Shown here piece by piece: positions 54,079 through 62,536 of a stretch of DNA of 64,000 nt. The stretch covers positions 343,163 to 407,162 of the forward strand of contig AMYZ01000001.1 in assembly GCA_000335715.1 (NCBI GenBank), read 5' to 3'. The translations under genes were made by a program, and so were the position numbers. The notes beneath the pieces are model-generated. The model saw nothing but the letters and a program-made list of their open reading frames with translations, was not told the origin of the DNA and did no database searches. This DNA is from a beta proteobacterium L13 (GTDB taxonomy: Bacteria; Pseudomonadota; Gammaproteobacteria; Burkholderiales; Chromobacteriaceae). Within the stretch, counting starts at the first letter, position 1. Each line of letters begins with the position of its first letter.

Positions 54079-55110
54079 TCAGACGGCTGGCTGTTGCTGG
54101 GTGGAGCAGTGCAGGCTGCCGCCGCCGATGGAAATGGCGGTTACCGGCAGCAGTACGACTTCGCGCCCCGGGAAGGCCTGCGTGAATACCGCGCGTGCGG
54201 CGTCGTCTTCGGCCACGCCGAAGGCGGTGCTGATTACCGCGCCGTTAGCCAGGATGTAGTTGGCGTAGCAGTCGCAGTAGCGTTCGCTGTCGTAACGCTG
54301 GGTCACCTGTGGCGACGGCAGCTCCAGAAAGCTGAACGGGCGGCCGCGGGCGTCGGTGGCCAGTTCCAGCGCACGGCGGTTTTCTCGCAGAATGTAGTAG
54401 TAGTCGCCCTGGTCCGGTGTGGCGCCCTGGCACAGCACCTGGCCCGGTGCCACGAAGGAGGCGATGCCGTCCACATGGCCGTTGGTTTCTACCTCCAGCG
54501 GGTTGCCCGGCAGCCAGATCACCTTGCGGATGCCCAGCATGCGGCCCAGCTCTTCTTCGATCTCGGCGCGGCTCATACCGGGGTTGCGGTTGGGGTGCAG
54601 CAGGCAGCTTTCGGTGGTGAGCAGCGTGCCTTGGCCGTCTACGTAGAACGAGCCGCCTTCCAGCACCATGTCGCTGTTGAACAGCGTGGCACCGGCGTGG
54701 CGGGCGATGTCCTGTGCCAGCTGCTGGCAGCCGTCGTACGGCTGATACTTGTTGCCCCAGGCGTTAAAGCGGAACGCCGCTGCGGCCAACTGCCCGTTTG
54801 TGCCTTGCAAAAAGATGGGGCCGCAATCGCGTACCCAGTTGTCTTCGGCCGCGACCGGCAGCACCGTTACCGTGGGGCCGCAAAGTTCGCGCGCCTGCGC
54901 CGCCAGGCTGTGGTGTGCGGTCACCACGCAGCGCTGGTAGCGGGCAATGGTGCGCGCGGTCAGCGCAAACTCGGCCACCACCTGGGCGTAGTGTTCGCCC
55001 CACAGCTCTTCGCGGTCGGCCAGCATCGGCCAGCCCAGCCAGGTGGTGTGCTGGGTTTCCCATTCGGCGGGCATGCGGTAGCCCTGTACGCGTGCATCAA
55101 AACGTCCCAT
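54079..55110 (-). CDS. aguA: Agmatine deiminase
   Basis: 343 residues, no signal peptide, cytoplasmic. RMPAEWETQHTTWLGWPMLA, DNWVRDCGPIFLQG, FNAWGNKYQPYD, VLEGGSFYVDGQGTLLTTES, VETNGHVDGIASFV and GGGSLHCSTQQQPAV hold the Asp, His and Cys of the guanidine-modifying active site. Turns agmatine into N-carbamoylputrescine. First gene of the operon aguA-aguB-potF-copies 3, 2, 1; divergent from a LysR gene. It differs from the exported paralogues at the His motif (TNGHVDG against TDGHTDF). Confidence 0.93.
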   Translation of the reverse strand: MGRFDARVQGYRMPAEWETQHTTWLGWPMLADREELWGEHYAQVVAEFALTARTIARYQRCVVTAHHSLAAQARELCGPTVTVLPVAAEDNWVRDCGPIFLQGTNGQLAAAAFRFNAWGNKYQPYDGCQQLAQDIARHAGATLFNSDMVLEGGSFYVDGQGTLLTTESCLLHPNRNPGMSRAEIEEELGRMLGIRKVIWLPGNPLEVETNGHVDGIASFVAPGQVLCQGATPDQGDYYYILRENRRALELATDARGRPFSFLELPSPQVTQRYDSERYCDCYANYILANGAVISTAFGVAEDDAARAVFTQAFPGREVVLLPVTAISIGGGSLHCSTQQQPAV

Positions 55111-55203
55111 CGGTTTGCCTCCTGTTGTGATGGGCGTATTGTGGCGCTAGCATGACTTTAGAAAAATTGATGTTTATTGCAGGTATTGAACAGGTTTTCT
55201 CAT

Positions 55204-56097
55204 ATGAACAAGCCGCGTATCCCGTCTTTGCGCCTGCTTGGTGGCTTCGAGGCCGCTGCCAGGCTGGGCAGCTTTTCCCGTGCTGCCGAGGAGCTTTATC
55301 TGTCGCAGTCCGCCATCAGTCACCAGATCCAGCAGCTGGAAGAGCAGCTGGGCCAGCCACTGTTCAGCCGCGTCGGGCGCGGGGTGGAATTGACGGTGGC
55401 GGGCGAGGTGCTGCTGCGTAGCGTGCAGCTGTCGCTGGATGCGCTGCGTAGCGGGCTGGCGCGCATCGGCACCTACCTCGACCCAGGCCTGGTGGTGCTG
55501 GTGTGCCCGGCGCCATTGCAGCAGGGCTGGCTGTTGCCCAGGTTGGCCGCATTGCAACAGGCGTTGCCGGGCGTATGCCCGCTGCTGTCTACCGATGAAA
55601 CGGCGCGCTACGTGGACGAACTGGACGTGGATATCAATATTGTGGCGCGGCCCTTGCAGCAGCCCGGCCTGCTGGAGCAGCCGTGGTTGCAGGACGAGCA
55701 GCTGCTGGTGGCCAGCCCGGCGCTGGCGCAGCGGCTGGCAGGCTTGCCGGTGGCCGAGCACGCCGCCCACGTCAGCTTGTTGTGTCTGGAGCGTACGCTG
55801 ACGGCCGGCAGCGGCCACGAGGCGCTACCCGCGCTGCTGGCAGGCTTCCGGCGCAGCCTGATCCTGGACGATGCCCGCCTGCTGCAAGACGCTGCCGAGC
55901 GCGGCCTGGGCGTGGCCTGGCTATCACGCTGGCAAGTGGCGGATGCACTTGCCACCGGCCGCTTGCAGGCGGTGGCGGGCTACCCGGCGCAGCCTGGGCA
56001 GCAATGGTGGATTGCCCGTGCCGCAGGCGACACGCGGGCCGCGGTGGTAAAGCAGCTGTATCAGTGGCTGCTGGACGAGGCTGCCACCACGGGCTGA
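55204..56097 (+). CDS. LysR-family regulator, probable regulator of the agu operon
   Basis: 297 residues. Helix-turn-helix LRLLGGFEAAARLGSFSRAA, EELYLSQSAISHQIQQLEEQ. Start MNKPRIPSLR. Placed divergently 93 bp from aguA, the usual layout for a LysR protein and its target. Contains the repeat-encoded PRLAALQ. Its 3' end overlaps the opposing hydrolase gene by 37 bp. Confidence 0.88.
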   Translation: MNKPRIPSLRLLGGFEAAARLGSFSRAAEELYLSQSAISHQIQQLEEQLGQPLFSRVGRGVELTVAGEVLLRSVQLSLDALRSGLARIGTYLDPGLVVLVCPAPLQQGWLLPRLAALQQALPGVCPLLSTDETARYVDELDVDINIVARPLQQPGLLEQPWLQDEQLLVASPALAQRLAGLPVAEHAAHVSLLCLERTLTAGSGHEALPALLAGFRRSLILDDARLLQDAAERGLGVAWLSRWQVADALATGRLQAVAGYPAQPGQQWWIARAAGDTRAAVVKQLYQWLLDEAATTG

Positions 56098-57272
56098 GCG
56101 ACGGCCTGGCCGGCTTGCAGCACGCTGCGGGCCACGCCCAGCTGCCAGTCAAAGTAGGGGTTGAAGGTGAGGCGGGCGTGGACTTTGCCCGGCTCGCGGT
56201 AGCCCCAGTCGCTGTACCACACGGTGGCGCCGCGCTGGCAGGCGGCCACCTCGGCGTCCTCCTGGCCGTTGCGGCACATGCGCAAGTTACCCTCTTGCCC
56301 GTACAAGGGGTTGGCCGGGGAGAACAGCACGCTCATGTGTGAAAACTGGCTGATGCGCTGCTGCGGCAGGTAGTCGCTTTGCCATAGCTGGCGCAGGTCC
56401 TGCCCGTTGCCGGCTTGCCGGCCGTACCACACCAGGCGGCTGGCAGGGTGGGTAAAGCGCTGCTGGAACAGGCGGCGCGCCGCGCCCACATCCACCACCG
56501 AGTCGTGCTCGGCCAGCACCATGAAGGCGGGCTTGTCGTACGGTTTGGCCGCCAGTGCCGACAGCACGGCGCTGCTGCTGCGGTAGTACTGGCCAAAGCC
56601 GTTGGTGGGTACATTCAGATAGCGCACCGGGGTTTGCTGCACGCCTTCGTCCGGCTGCCGTAGCCACGGCTTGACGGGGGCGAGCCACGGCTTGACGGGG
56701 GCGAGCCACGGCGCCAGCCAGTCGATGCTGCTATCGGATTTGAAGGCCGGAGAAAACAGCAGCACGCCGGCCACCTGCGCGTCGGCCATGGCCTGCAGCA
56801 TCACCAGGTTGGCGCCGGTAGAAAAACCGCCCACATACACTGGCAGGCCTTCACGCTGTAGCAGCGCGGTTTGTTGTGCCACCAGCGTTTGCCAGTCTTC
56901 GTATTGCGCGGCAATCAGGTCGGCCGGCTTGCTGCCGTGGCCGGGCAACAGCACGCTGCGTACCAGGTAGCCGGCTGCGGCCAACCCTGGCCCCAGGTCG
57001 CTAAACGAATACGGCGAATCGCCCAGCCCGTGTACCAGCAGGATGGCGCCGCGCGGCGTGCCGCTAGGCTGCCATTGCTGCGGGCTGTTGTAAGCCAGCT
57101 CGTCCTGCGGCGTGGCGGTAACAAACTGGCGGCGTTGCTGTAGCCATTGCCGGGTTTGCTGCTGGTAGCTGGCAAAGTCGGCCTGGCCCAGTGGTGGCAA
57201 GGCATCCGGCGCGCGGGTCTGGCTGCAGCCCGTGACGAGCAGGGCGATTAGCAGAAGAGGTGTCCGTTTCAT
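56061..57272 (-). CDS. Lipoprotein alpha/beta hydrolase
   Basis: 403 residues. Lipobox LLVTGC after MKRTPLLLIALLVTG. Hydrolase fold: LLVHGLGDSPYSFSDLG (oxyanion loop), GGFSTGANLVMLQ (GxSxG nucleophile), MVLAEHDSVVDVGAAR (Asp) and SHMSVLFSPANPLYG (His). Likely a serine lipase or esterase anchored in a membrane. A 21-bp tandem repeat at about 56677-56715 duplicates APVKPWL, giving WLAPVKPWLAPVKPWLRQP. Start chosen for the signal peptide; longer starts lack one. Confidence 0.88.
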   Translation of the reverse strand: MKRTPLLLIALLVTGCSQTRAPDALPPLGQADFASYQQQTRQWLQQRRQFVTATPQDELAYNSPQQWQPSGTPRGAILLVHGLGDSPYSFSDLGPGLAAAGYLVRSVLLPGHGSKPADLIAAQYEDWQTLVAQQTALLQREGLPVYVGGFSTGANLVMLQAMADAQVAGVLLFSPAFKSDSSIDWLAPWLAPVKPWLAPVKPWLRQPDEGVQQTPVRYLNVPTNGFGQYYRSSSAVLSALAAKPYDKPAFMVLAEHDSVVDVGAARRLFQQRFTHPASRLVWYGRQAGNGQDLRQLWQSDYLPQQRISQFSHMSVLFSPANPLYGQEGNLRMCRNGQEDAEVAACQRGATVWYSDWGYREPGKVHARLTFNPYFDWQLGVARSVLQAGQAVAQPVVAASSSSH

Positions 57273-57369
57273 CGAGTGGTGTAGGTGGTGGCTGGGCGAA
57301 AGAGCATGGAGTATGCACGGCCAGCGTAAGTTTCGCAGTGGCGGGGCGGGCGGGTAATTGGGATGTTGC

Positions 57370-57477
57370 AATGCAGCAAGCCAGGGTCTAGGCTGAAAGC
57401 GAGGATCCTCCTCGTGTTGTCTCCATCACTCGGCCGTCTTGCGCCACACCCGCTACCCCATGGCGGGTTTTCTTTTA
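57370..57477 (+). ncRNA. Candidate small RNA
   Basis: In the 550-bp gap between 57272 and 57823, where I find no credible protein, a stretch contains a hairpin CGAGGA-TCC-TCCTCG (57400-57414) and a strong terminator at its end, with no upstream plus-strand gene for that terminator to serve. A weak promoter (TTGCAA near 57366) is possible. A short RNA of about 90-100 nt is the simplest reading; it matches no RNA family I know. Confidence 0.35.
57448..57477 (+). terminator. Rho-independent terminator of the candidate small RNA
   Basis: Stem ACCCGC/GCGGGT (57448-57453, 57463-57468) followed by TTTTCTTTT. On the plus strand with no gene end upstream. Confidence 0.65.
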
Positions 57478-57822
57478 TCGGCCTGCTGCGTTCACGCTCA
57501 TCGTGGCAGGTTATTGTTGTATCCCGATCTGGTTTGTATGGCCTGCCAGGCTGCCATGCCGTTGAGGTGCCGCTTTCATGCTGTCTCTGGCTAGTGGCTC
57601 GCCAATGCAGGGCATGTACTGAACGGCTTGCCAGTAGAGTTTAATGTTGTTGCAAGGCTTTGTTGCACAGCTCATGGCTTGCCGTTGTCCAGTTCTGCTC
57701 CCGTATTCCGTGCCTTTGGCGCCAGGCATGCGTATCTGCGCCAAGCTGTCTTTCCGGTGGCTGAAGACGACAAAGACCGGTACGCCAGGTATCACTTTGG
57801 CACCGTGCCGGCGCAGGCCGGC

Positions 57823-58518
57823 TTAGTCAGCTTGTTTCTGCAGACATCGCACCAGCATGGGGCGCATGAAGTCGGCACCATTTGCACTGCAGTAGGGGGC
57901 AAAGGCAGCGCGTACGCGGCCAACCTTGTCTTCATCTAGCTGATGGTCGGCAAAAGTGGGGCGCATCATGCGGGTTTCAAAGGCATCAAAACTGTCAAAG
58001 TGCACCGGCATATTGAATTGGTAACAGATGGTTTGCTGCCATTGGCCGGTTTGCAGGGCGCGGTCCAGTGCGGCTTGAGCTGCCGCACGTACGGTGCCCT
58101 CATCATTGTAAAGACGCACGATGTCGTTCAATGGGCCGGCATACACCGGCTCGGATACGTACAGCAAGCCACCGCCCCGCGTGACACGGGCGATTTCTCC
58201 CAGCGCCTGATCCATGTCCGCTACCGGGACGTGATGTAGCGATTTCAGCATCAGTACCAGGTCGTATTGCTGGTGTTCTGCCGGAATGGCTTGCGCGCCA
58301 GCCAGTGCAAATTGCATGCCCGTCTGGGGCTGCGCCAGATTTTGCTGGTGCTGTGTGCGGTCAACTTCCAGGCCTGTGTACTGGTGCGCAGGTTGTGCGG
58401 CCAACAGCTGGCGGGCAAGGCTGGCCTTGCCACAGCCGAGCTCCAGTATGTGCAGCGGGCGGGCTGGCAGCAGGCGTTCGAGTACGGCAAGTTCGTTGTG
58501 AATAATGTCATGCGGCAT
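57823..58518 (-). CDS. Class I SAM-dependent methyltransferase
   Basis: 231 residues. HILELGCGKASLARQLLA is motif I, followed by the acidic YTGLEVDRTQ, YDLVLMLKSLHHVPVADMD (motif IV region) and IARVTRGGGLLYVSEPVY (motif VI). A Methyltransf_11/25-type small-molecule methyltransferase; substrate unknown. Two copies of the repeat core lie within it. It is divergent from the sulfur operon, sharing an AT-rich 150-bp intergenic region. Confidence 0.85.
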   Translation of the reverse strand: MPHDIIHNELAVLERLLPARPLHILELGCGKASLARQLLAAQPAHQYTGLEVDRTQHQQNLAQPQTGMQFALAGAQAIPAEHQQYDLVLMLKSLHHVPVADMDQALGEIARVTRGGGLLYVSEPVYAGPLNDIVRLYNDEGTVRAAAQAALDRALQTGQWQQTICYQFNMPVHFDSFDAFETRMMRPTFADHQLDEDKVGRVRAAFAPYCSANGADFMRPMLVRCLQKQAD

Positions 58519-58568
58519 GGTGAACCTTTGTGCTGTGGATGAGCGTGGCTTGCTTTATGTAATCATAC

Positions 58569-58593
58569 AATATATAAAAAAATAATATATAAA
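58569..58593 (+). promoter_or_regulatory. AT-rich direct repeats upstream of the rhodanese gene
   Basis: AATATATAAA at 58569-58578 and again at 58584-58593, 15 bp apart start to start. The same 10-mer recurs at 59307, in front of the flavoprotein gene. Shared elements in both leaders suggest a common regulator or strong AT-rich promoters. Confidence 0.55.
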
Positions 58594-58668
58594 CAATCAG
58601 TTCAACCCGATGCAAGTGTGCCACTTGCCGTGTGATGGATGGATCGCTTTAACCCGAGGACAACCTGC

Positions 58669-59226
58669 ATGAAAAACTATCTGGTAGCCATCTGGCTAGG
58701 CCTTTCTGGTACAGCTGCCTTGGCGGCTGACATGGGCATTAGCCCGCAAGACGTTTATCAGCGCATACAGGCTGGGGAGCCCAATGTGCTGTTTGTAGAT
58801 GTTCGTGATCCGGTCGAGATCATGTTTGTCGGCTTTACCGATGCAGTACATGCCAACGTGCCCTATCTGCTGGTGGACCGTCGCCAGTGGGATAAAACCA
58901 AAGGCGTATACCGGGTGAGCCAGAACCCGGCATTTCTCGCGGGTATCCAGAAGGCGCTGAAGCAGCGCGGCCTTGGTGTGGATGCCGAAATCATTACCCT
59001 GTGTCGTTCTGGCAGCGAGCGTGGCAAGCCCAGTGCCGACTATCTGCGCGCAAATGGTTTTGCCAATGCCCGATACGTGATCGATGGCTTTCAAGGGCCG
59101 GTGATCAAAGAGGGTGAGCATGCCGGGTTTCGCCTGAAAGGCGGCTGGCAGAACAGTGGCCTGCCTTGGGGTTACAAGCTGGACCCGGAAAAGATGTACT
59201 TGCCGGATGCCGGGTTGGCCTATTAG
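58669..59226 (+). CDS. Periplasmic rhodanese-like sulfurtransferase
   Basis: 185 residues. Signal MKNYLVAIWLGLSGTAALAA, then a single rhodanese domain: VLFVDVRDPVEIMFVGFTDA and active-site loop TLCRSGSERGKPSADYL with catalytic Cys. GAGGA 8 bp before the ATG. The C-terminal extension (HAGFRLKGGWQNSGLPW...) is rich in aromatic residues, as in periplasmic rhodaneses near sulfide oxidases. Likely accepts sulfane sulfur from the neighbouring flavoprotein. Confidence 0.9.
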   Translation: MKNYLVAIWLGLSGTAALAADMGISPQDVYQRIQAGEPNVLFVDVRDPVEIMFVGFTDAVHANVPYLLVDRRQWDKTKGVYRVSQNPAFLAGIQKALKQRGLGVDAEIITLCRSGSERGKPSADYLRANGFANARYVIDGFQGPVIKEGEHAGFRLKGGWQNSGLPWGYKLDPEKMYLPDAGLAY

Positions 59227-59293
59227 GCCTCCCGCCGCTTTTGGCTAGCCTGGCATGCAGTCTGGCTGGTACAGCAAGTCGGGGATATTTTTC

Positions 59294-59338
59294 TTGTACT
59301 TTTAATAATATATAAATATCTATAAAGAAGAAGTACAA
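59294..59338 (+). promoter_or_regulatory. Inverted repeat TTGTACTT...AAGTACAA enclosing AT-rich repeats
   Basis: Perfect 8-bp arms 29 bp apart; between them AATATATAAA (59307) and an imperfect copy ATCTATAAA (59318). Lies 17 bp before the flavoprotein gene. Could be an operator pair or, as RNA, a long hairpin hiding the AGAGGAG ribosome site. Confidence 0.5.
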
Positions 59339-59354
59339 CAAGAGGAGACTCACC

Positions 59355-60683
59355 ATGAGCAAGCAAGTCATCACATCTCAGGATGTGCCTGATCGCCAGC
59401 GGCGTCTGTTGCTTGGCCTGACGGCGGCCGCGCCCCTGTTGGCGGGCATGGGTAGTGCAGATGCCCGGTACACCACCAATGCACGTATCGTTATTGCTGG
59501 TAGTGGCCTGGGTGGCCTGGCCGTAGCGCACCGTCTTGCCAGTGCGCTGGATGGGGCGAACATTACGGTGATCGATGCCAAGCAAGAGCATAACTACCAG
59601 CCCGGCTACACCCTGGTAGGGACGGGCATCTGGGAAATGTACAAAGTGCGTGACAGCAACGCTGCGCTCATGCCCGATGGTGTGCAATGGGTGCAAGAGG
59701 CGGTAGCGCGCTTTGAGCCTGACGCCAAAATGGTCGTTACGACAACAGGCAAAAAGATCCCTTATGACTATCTTGTTGTTGCCACGGGTTTGCATCTGGA
59801 TTATGCCCAGGTAGAGGGGATGGACCCGCGCCTGATCGGCCAGCGTGGTATTGCCAGTGTGTATTACGGCCCGGAAGCGGCACAGGCTAGCTGGCAGGTC
59901 ATGGATGCGTTCCGGCACAAAGGCGGCCAGGCGGTGATGACCTTGCCGGGTACACCGATGAAATGTGCCGGCGCCCCACTGAAAGTGACGTTCATGCTGG
60001 CAGACCGCCTGAAACAGGCCGGTACGCTGGGTCGCAGCCAGATCGATTTTTACTCTGCCGGCAAGAATATTTTTGGCGTTAAACCGGTAAACGACAATGT
60101 GTTGGAGCGGTGGTCAACACTGGGTATTGACGTGCACTACGAGCATAAGCTCACTGGGATTGATAGTGACGGGCAGCGTGCCCGCTTTACCCTGCCAGAC
60201 GGGCGCGAGCAGTGGCAGCGCTACGATTTTGTGCACGTTGTGCCGCCCATGCGCGCACCGGATGCCGTGAAAAGCAGCCCGCTCGCCGTACAAACTGGCC
60301 CGATGGCCGCAGGCGGCTGGCTGGAGGTGAGTAAAGAAACCCTGCAGCACAAACGCTACCCCGAGGTTTTCGGTATCGGGGATATAAACGGTACACCGCG
60401 TGGCAAAACCGCGGCCACCATCAAGAAAAGTGCCCCGATCGTTGTGCACAATCTGCTGCAAGTGATGCAGGGTAAGCCTGCCGACCAGGTGTTTGATGGC
60501 TATACCTCCTGCCCGCTGCTCATCCGGGAAGGAGCGGCTTTGCTGATCGAGTTTGATTACGAAGGCAAGCTGGTGCCAAGCCTGCCGCTGATTGAACCGC
60601 TGACCGACAGCTATATGGCCTGGCTCATGAAATATCGCCTGCTCAAACCCGCTTATATGTCCGTGCTCAAAGGCCGTGTTTAG
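59355..60683 (+). CDS. Sulfide:quinone oxidoreductase / flavocytochrome c-type flavoprotein
   Basis: 442 residues. Twin-arginine-like leader (RQRRLLLGLTAAAPLLAGMG) precedes an FAD-binding Rossmann fold, ARIVIAGSGLGGLAVAHRLA. TPMKCAGAPLKVTFMLADRL and YTSCPLLIREGAALLIEFDY contain the two conserved SQR/FCSD cysteines; PEVFGIGDINGTPRGKTAAT is the second FAD motif. GGAG lies 10 bp upstream. Oxidises sulfide to sulfane sulfur, passing electrons to quinone. The leader suggests a periplasmic, folded-export enzyme; most SQRs lack one. Confidence 0.88.
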   Translation: MSKQVITSQDVPDRQRRLLLGLTAAAPLLAGMGSADARYTTNARIVIAGSGLGGLAVAHRLASALDGANITVIDAKQEHNYQPGYTLVGTGIWEMYKVRDSNAALMPDGVQWVQEAVARFEPDAKMVVTTTGKKIPYDYLVVATGLHLDYAQVEGMDPRLIGQRGIASVYYGPEAAQASWQVMDAFRHKGGQAVMTLPGTPMKCAGAPLKVTFMLADRLKQAGTLGRSQIDFYSAGKNIFGVKPVNDNVLERWSTLGIDVHYEHKLTGIDSDGQRARFTLPDGREQWQRYDFVHVVPPMRAPDAVKSSPLAVQTGPMAAGGWLEVSKETLQHKRYPEVFGIGDINGTPRGKTAATIKKSAPIVVHNLLQVMQGKPADQVFDGYTSCPLLIREGAALLIEFDYEGKLVPSLPLIEPLTDSYMAWLMKYRLLKPAYMSVLKGRV

Positions 60684-60692
60684 GAGATCACC

Positions 60693-61049
60693 ATGTACGA
60701 AATCTGGCTGGGTTTAAACATCGTGTACGAGCTGGCGCTGGGCTACATCGTGCACATCGCGCTCTATCTATTACTGTTGGCCGCATTCTATTTCAGTGTC
60801 TGGCGCCAGCATCTGAGTTTGCGTGGGGCGGTGCGGCCAACCTTGCTGTTTGCCGCCGTAGCTGCGGTGCTGGCCATGCTGCTGGTACCGGCAAGCACAC
60901 GTTCCTCTTTGAATGAAGTGAATTATCTGGTGGATTGGATGAACCTGCTGGGCATCAGCCTGGGGGTGGCAGGGCTGCTGGCTTTGCTGGTGTGGCCGCT
61001 GTATGCACTGTACTGCCCGTCATGCCGGCAGGGCGTCTGCAAGCGTTAG
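60693..61049 (+). CDS. Membrane protein with C-terminal cysteines, sulfur operon
   Basis: 118 residues, three helices (IVYELALGYIVHIALYLLLL, RPTLLFAAVAAVLAMLLVPA, LLGISLGVAGLLALLVWPLY) and a tail YCPSCRQGVCKR with three cysteines. Unrecognised family. 9 bp after the flavoprotein with GGAG before the ATG, so co-transcribed. It may anchor the oxidoreductase or carry electrons or sulfur, which is inference. Confidence 0.78.
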   Translation: MYEIWLGLNIVYELALGYIVHIALYLLLLAAFYFSVWRQHLSLRGAVRPTLLFAAVAAVLAMLLVPASTRSSLNEVNYLVDWMNLLGISLGVAGLLALLVWPLYALYCPSCRQGVCKR

Positions 61050-61063
61050 CAGGTCGCATGGCA

Positions 61064-61100
61064 AACCGGCCCCGTGCTTACACCGGGCCGGTTTTCTTTT
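61064..61100 (+). terminator. Terminator of the sulfur operon
   Basis: 9-bp stem AACCGGCCC/GGGCCGGTT (61064-61072, 61085-61093) and TTCTTTT tail. The following 250 bp before ldhA hold no recognised gene. Confidence 0.88.
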
Positions 61101-61348
61101 GCGGGCACAACCAGGCGTGATGGCATGGCAAGCAGCATGGATGCGTACAGCGTGGAAATTTGTCCGGCCGCAAACGCCAGTCCGGGTTGCGCATACAGCG
61201 CTGGATAAAGCACCGGGCTTTAGCTGCGAGGGTGTGCCGATAGCATACCCCTGCACACCGGTGGCCAGTGCGGGCCGGCAAACCGGGCTGTGCTGGCGCG
61301 GTGGTCGGTACTGCGGCATGATGGCATTTTGGCTTGGCAGGAACACGT

Positions 61349-62347
61349 ATGAAAATCGCCGTATTCGACACCAAACACTACGACCGCCAGGCGCTGACGC
61401 TAGCTAATGCGCGCTTTGGCCATGAGCTGGGGTTTTTCGAGCCGCGCCTTAATACGGCCACCGTGGAGCTGGCGGCCGGTTTTGACGCCGTTTGCCCCTT
61501 TGTGAACGACAGGCTGGACGCCGCCGTGGTGGCCAGGTTGGCCGCATTGGGTGTGCAGCTGGTGGTGTTGCGCTGTGCCGGTTTCAACGGCGTGGACCTG
61601 GCCGCCTGCCGCCAGCACGGCATCCGCGTGGCGCGGGTGCCGGCTTACTCGCCCCACGCGGTGGCCGAGCACGCCTTTGCCTTGCTGCTGACGGTGAACC
61701 GCCGCATCCACAAAGCTTACGTGCGCGTGCGCGAGATGGATTTCTCGCTGGATGGTCTGGTGGGGTTTGATCTGCACGGCAAGACCTTTGGCGTGATCGG
61801 CACCGGCCGTATCGGCGAGGCGGCCATCGCCATTGCCCGTGGTTTCGGCATGCGCGTGCTGGCCTGCGACCCGCAGCAGGACGCGGCGCTGGCGGCGCGG
61901 CTGGGCTTCGACTACGCGCCGCTGGCCCAGGTGCTGGCGCAGAGCGATGTGCTGAGCCTGCACGTGCCGCTGCTACCGGCTACACGCCATATCATCGATG
62001 CAGCGGCCATTGCTGCCATGAAGCCCGGTGCCATCCTGATCAATACCAGCCGCGGTGCGCTGGTGGATACCCCGGCGGTGATCGATGCGCTCAAGAGCGG
62101 CCAGCTGGCGGGGGTGGGGCTGGACGTGTACGAAATGGAGGAGGGCGTGTTCTTCGAGGACTTGTCCGATACCGGCTTGCAGGACGACCAGCTGGCGCGG
62201 CTGCTGACTTTCCCCAATGTGCTGGTGACCTCACACCAGGGCTTTCTCACACACGAAGCGCTGGCCAATATCGCCGACACCACGCTGGGCAATGCCACGG
62301 CCTTTGCCGCCGGCGAGGCGCTGGCCAACGAGGTATTGCCGCAGTAG
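61349..62347 (+). CDS. ldhA: D-lactate dehydrogenase (NAD-dependent, fermentative)
   Basis: 332 residues. MKIAVFDTKHYDRQALTLAN is the LdhA opening. NAD-binding motif GVIGTGRIGEAAIAIARGFG; catalytic Arg in LINTSRGALVDTPAVI, Glu in VGLDVYEMEEGVFFEDLSDT and His in TSHQGFLTHEAL. Interconverts pyruvate and D-lactate. An in-frame repeat gives ARLAALG. Ends in a repeat-palindrome terminator. Confidence 0.95.
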   Translation: MKIAVFDTKHYDRQALTLANARFGHELGFFEPRLNTATVELAAGFDAVCPFVNDRLDAAVVARLAALGVQLVVLRCAGFNGVDLAACRQHGIRVARVPAYSPHAVAEHAFALLLTVNRRIHKAYVRVREMDFSLDGLVGFDLHGKTFGVIGTGRIGEAAIAIARGFGMRVLACDPQQDAALAARLGFDYAPLAQVLAQSDVLSLHVPLLPATRHIIDAAAIAAMKPGAILINTSRGALVDTPAVIDALKSGQLAGVGLDVYEMEEGVFFEDLSDTGLQDDQLARLLTFPNVLVTSHQGFLTHEALANIADTTLGNATAFAAGEALANEVLPQ

Positions 62348-62366
62348 CAGCTTGGCGCTGCGCATG

Positions 62367-62395
62367 AAAAAAGCTTGGCCGCGGCCAAGCTTTTT
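62367..62395 (+). terminator. Terminator of ldhA built from inverted DUS-like cores
   Basis: AAAAAGCTTGGCCGC and its mirror form a perfect palindrome with an A tract in front and a T tract behind. The variant here is GCTTGGCCGC instead of GGTTGGCCGC. Confidence 0.88.
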
Positions 62396-62536
62396 CCTTG
62401 CAGACGCCCCCCTGTTTGCTGGGCAAGCAGGGGGTGTCTTGTCAAAGGAAGGGCTGCGGGTTCCGGTACCTGTGTGGTGCGGCCCGGCTTTGCCGGGTTC
62501 GGTAAAACCTGTGCCGTTACTTTGTCCGCAGCCTGC

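Noticed and set aside
57511..57939. Small frames of 94 and 103 residues in the gap before the methyltransferase
   Set aside because: Poor codon use, no ribosome site, one overlaps the methyltransferase in antisense.
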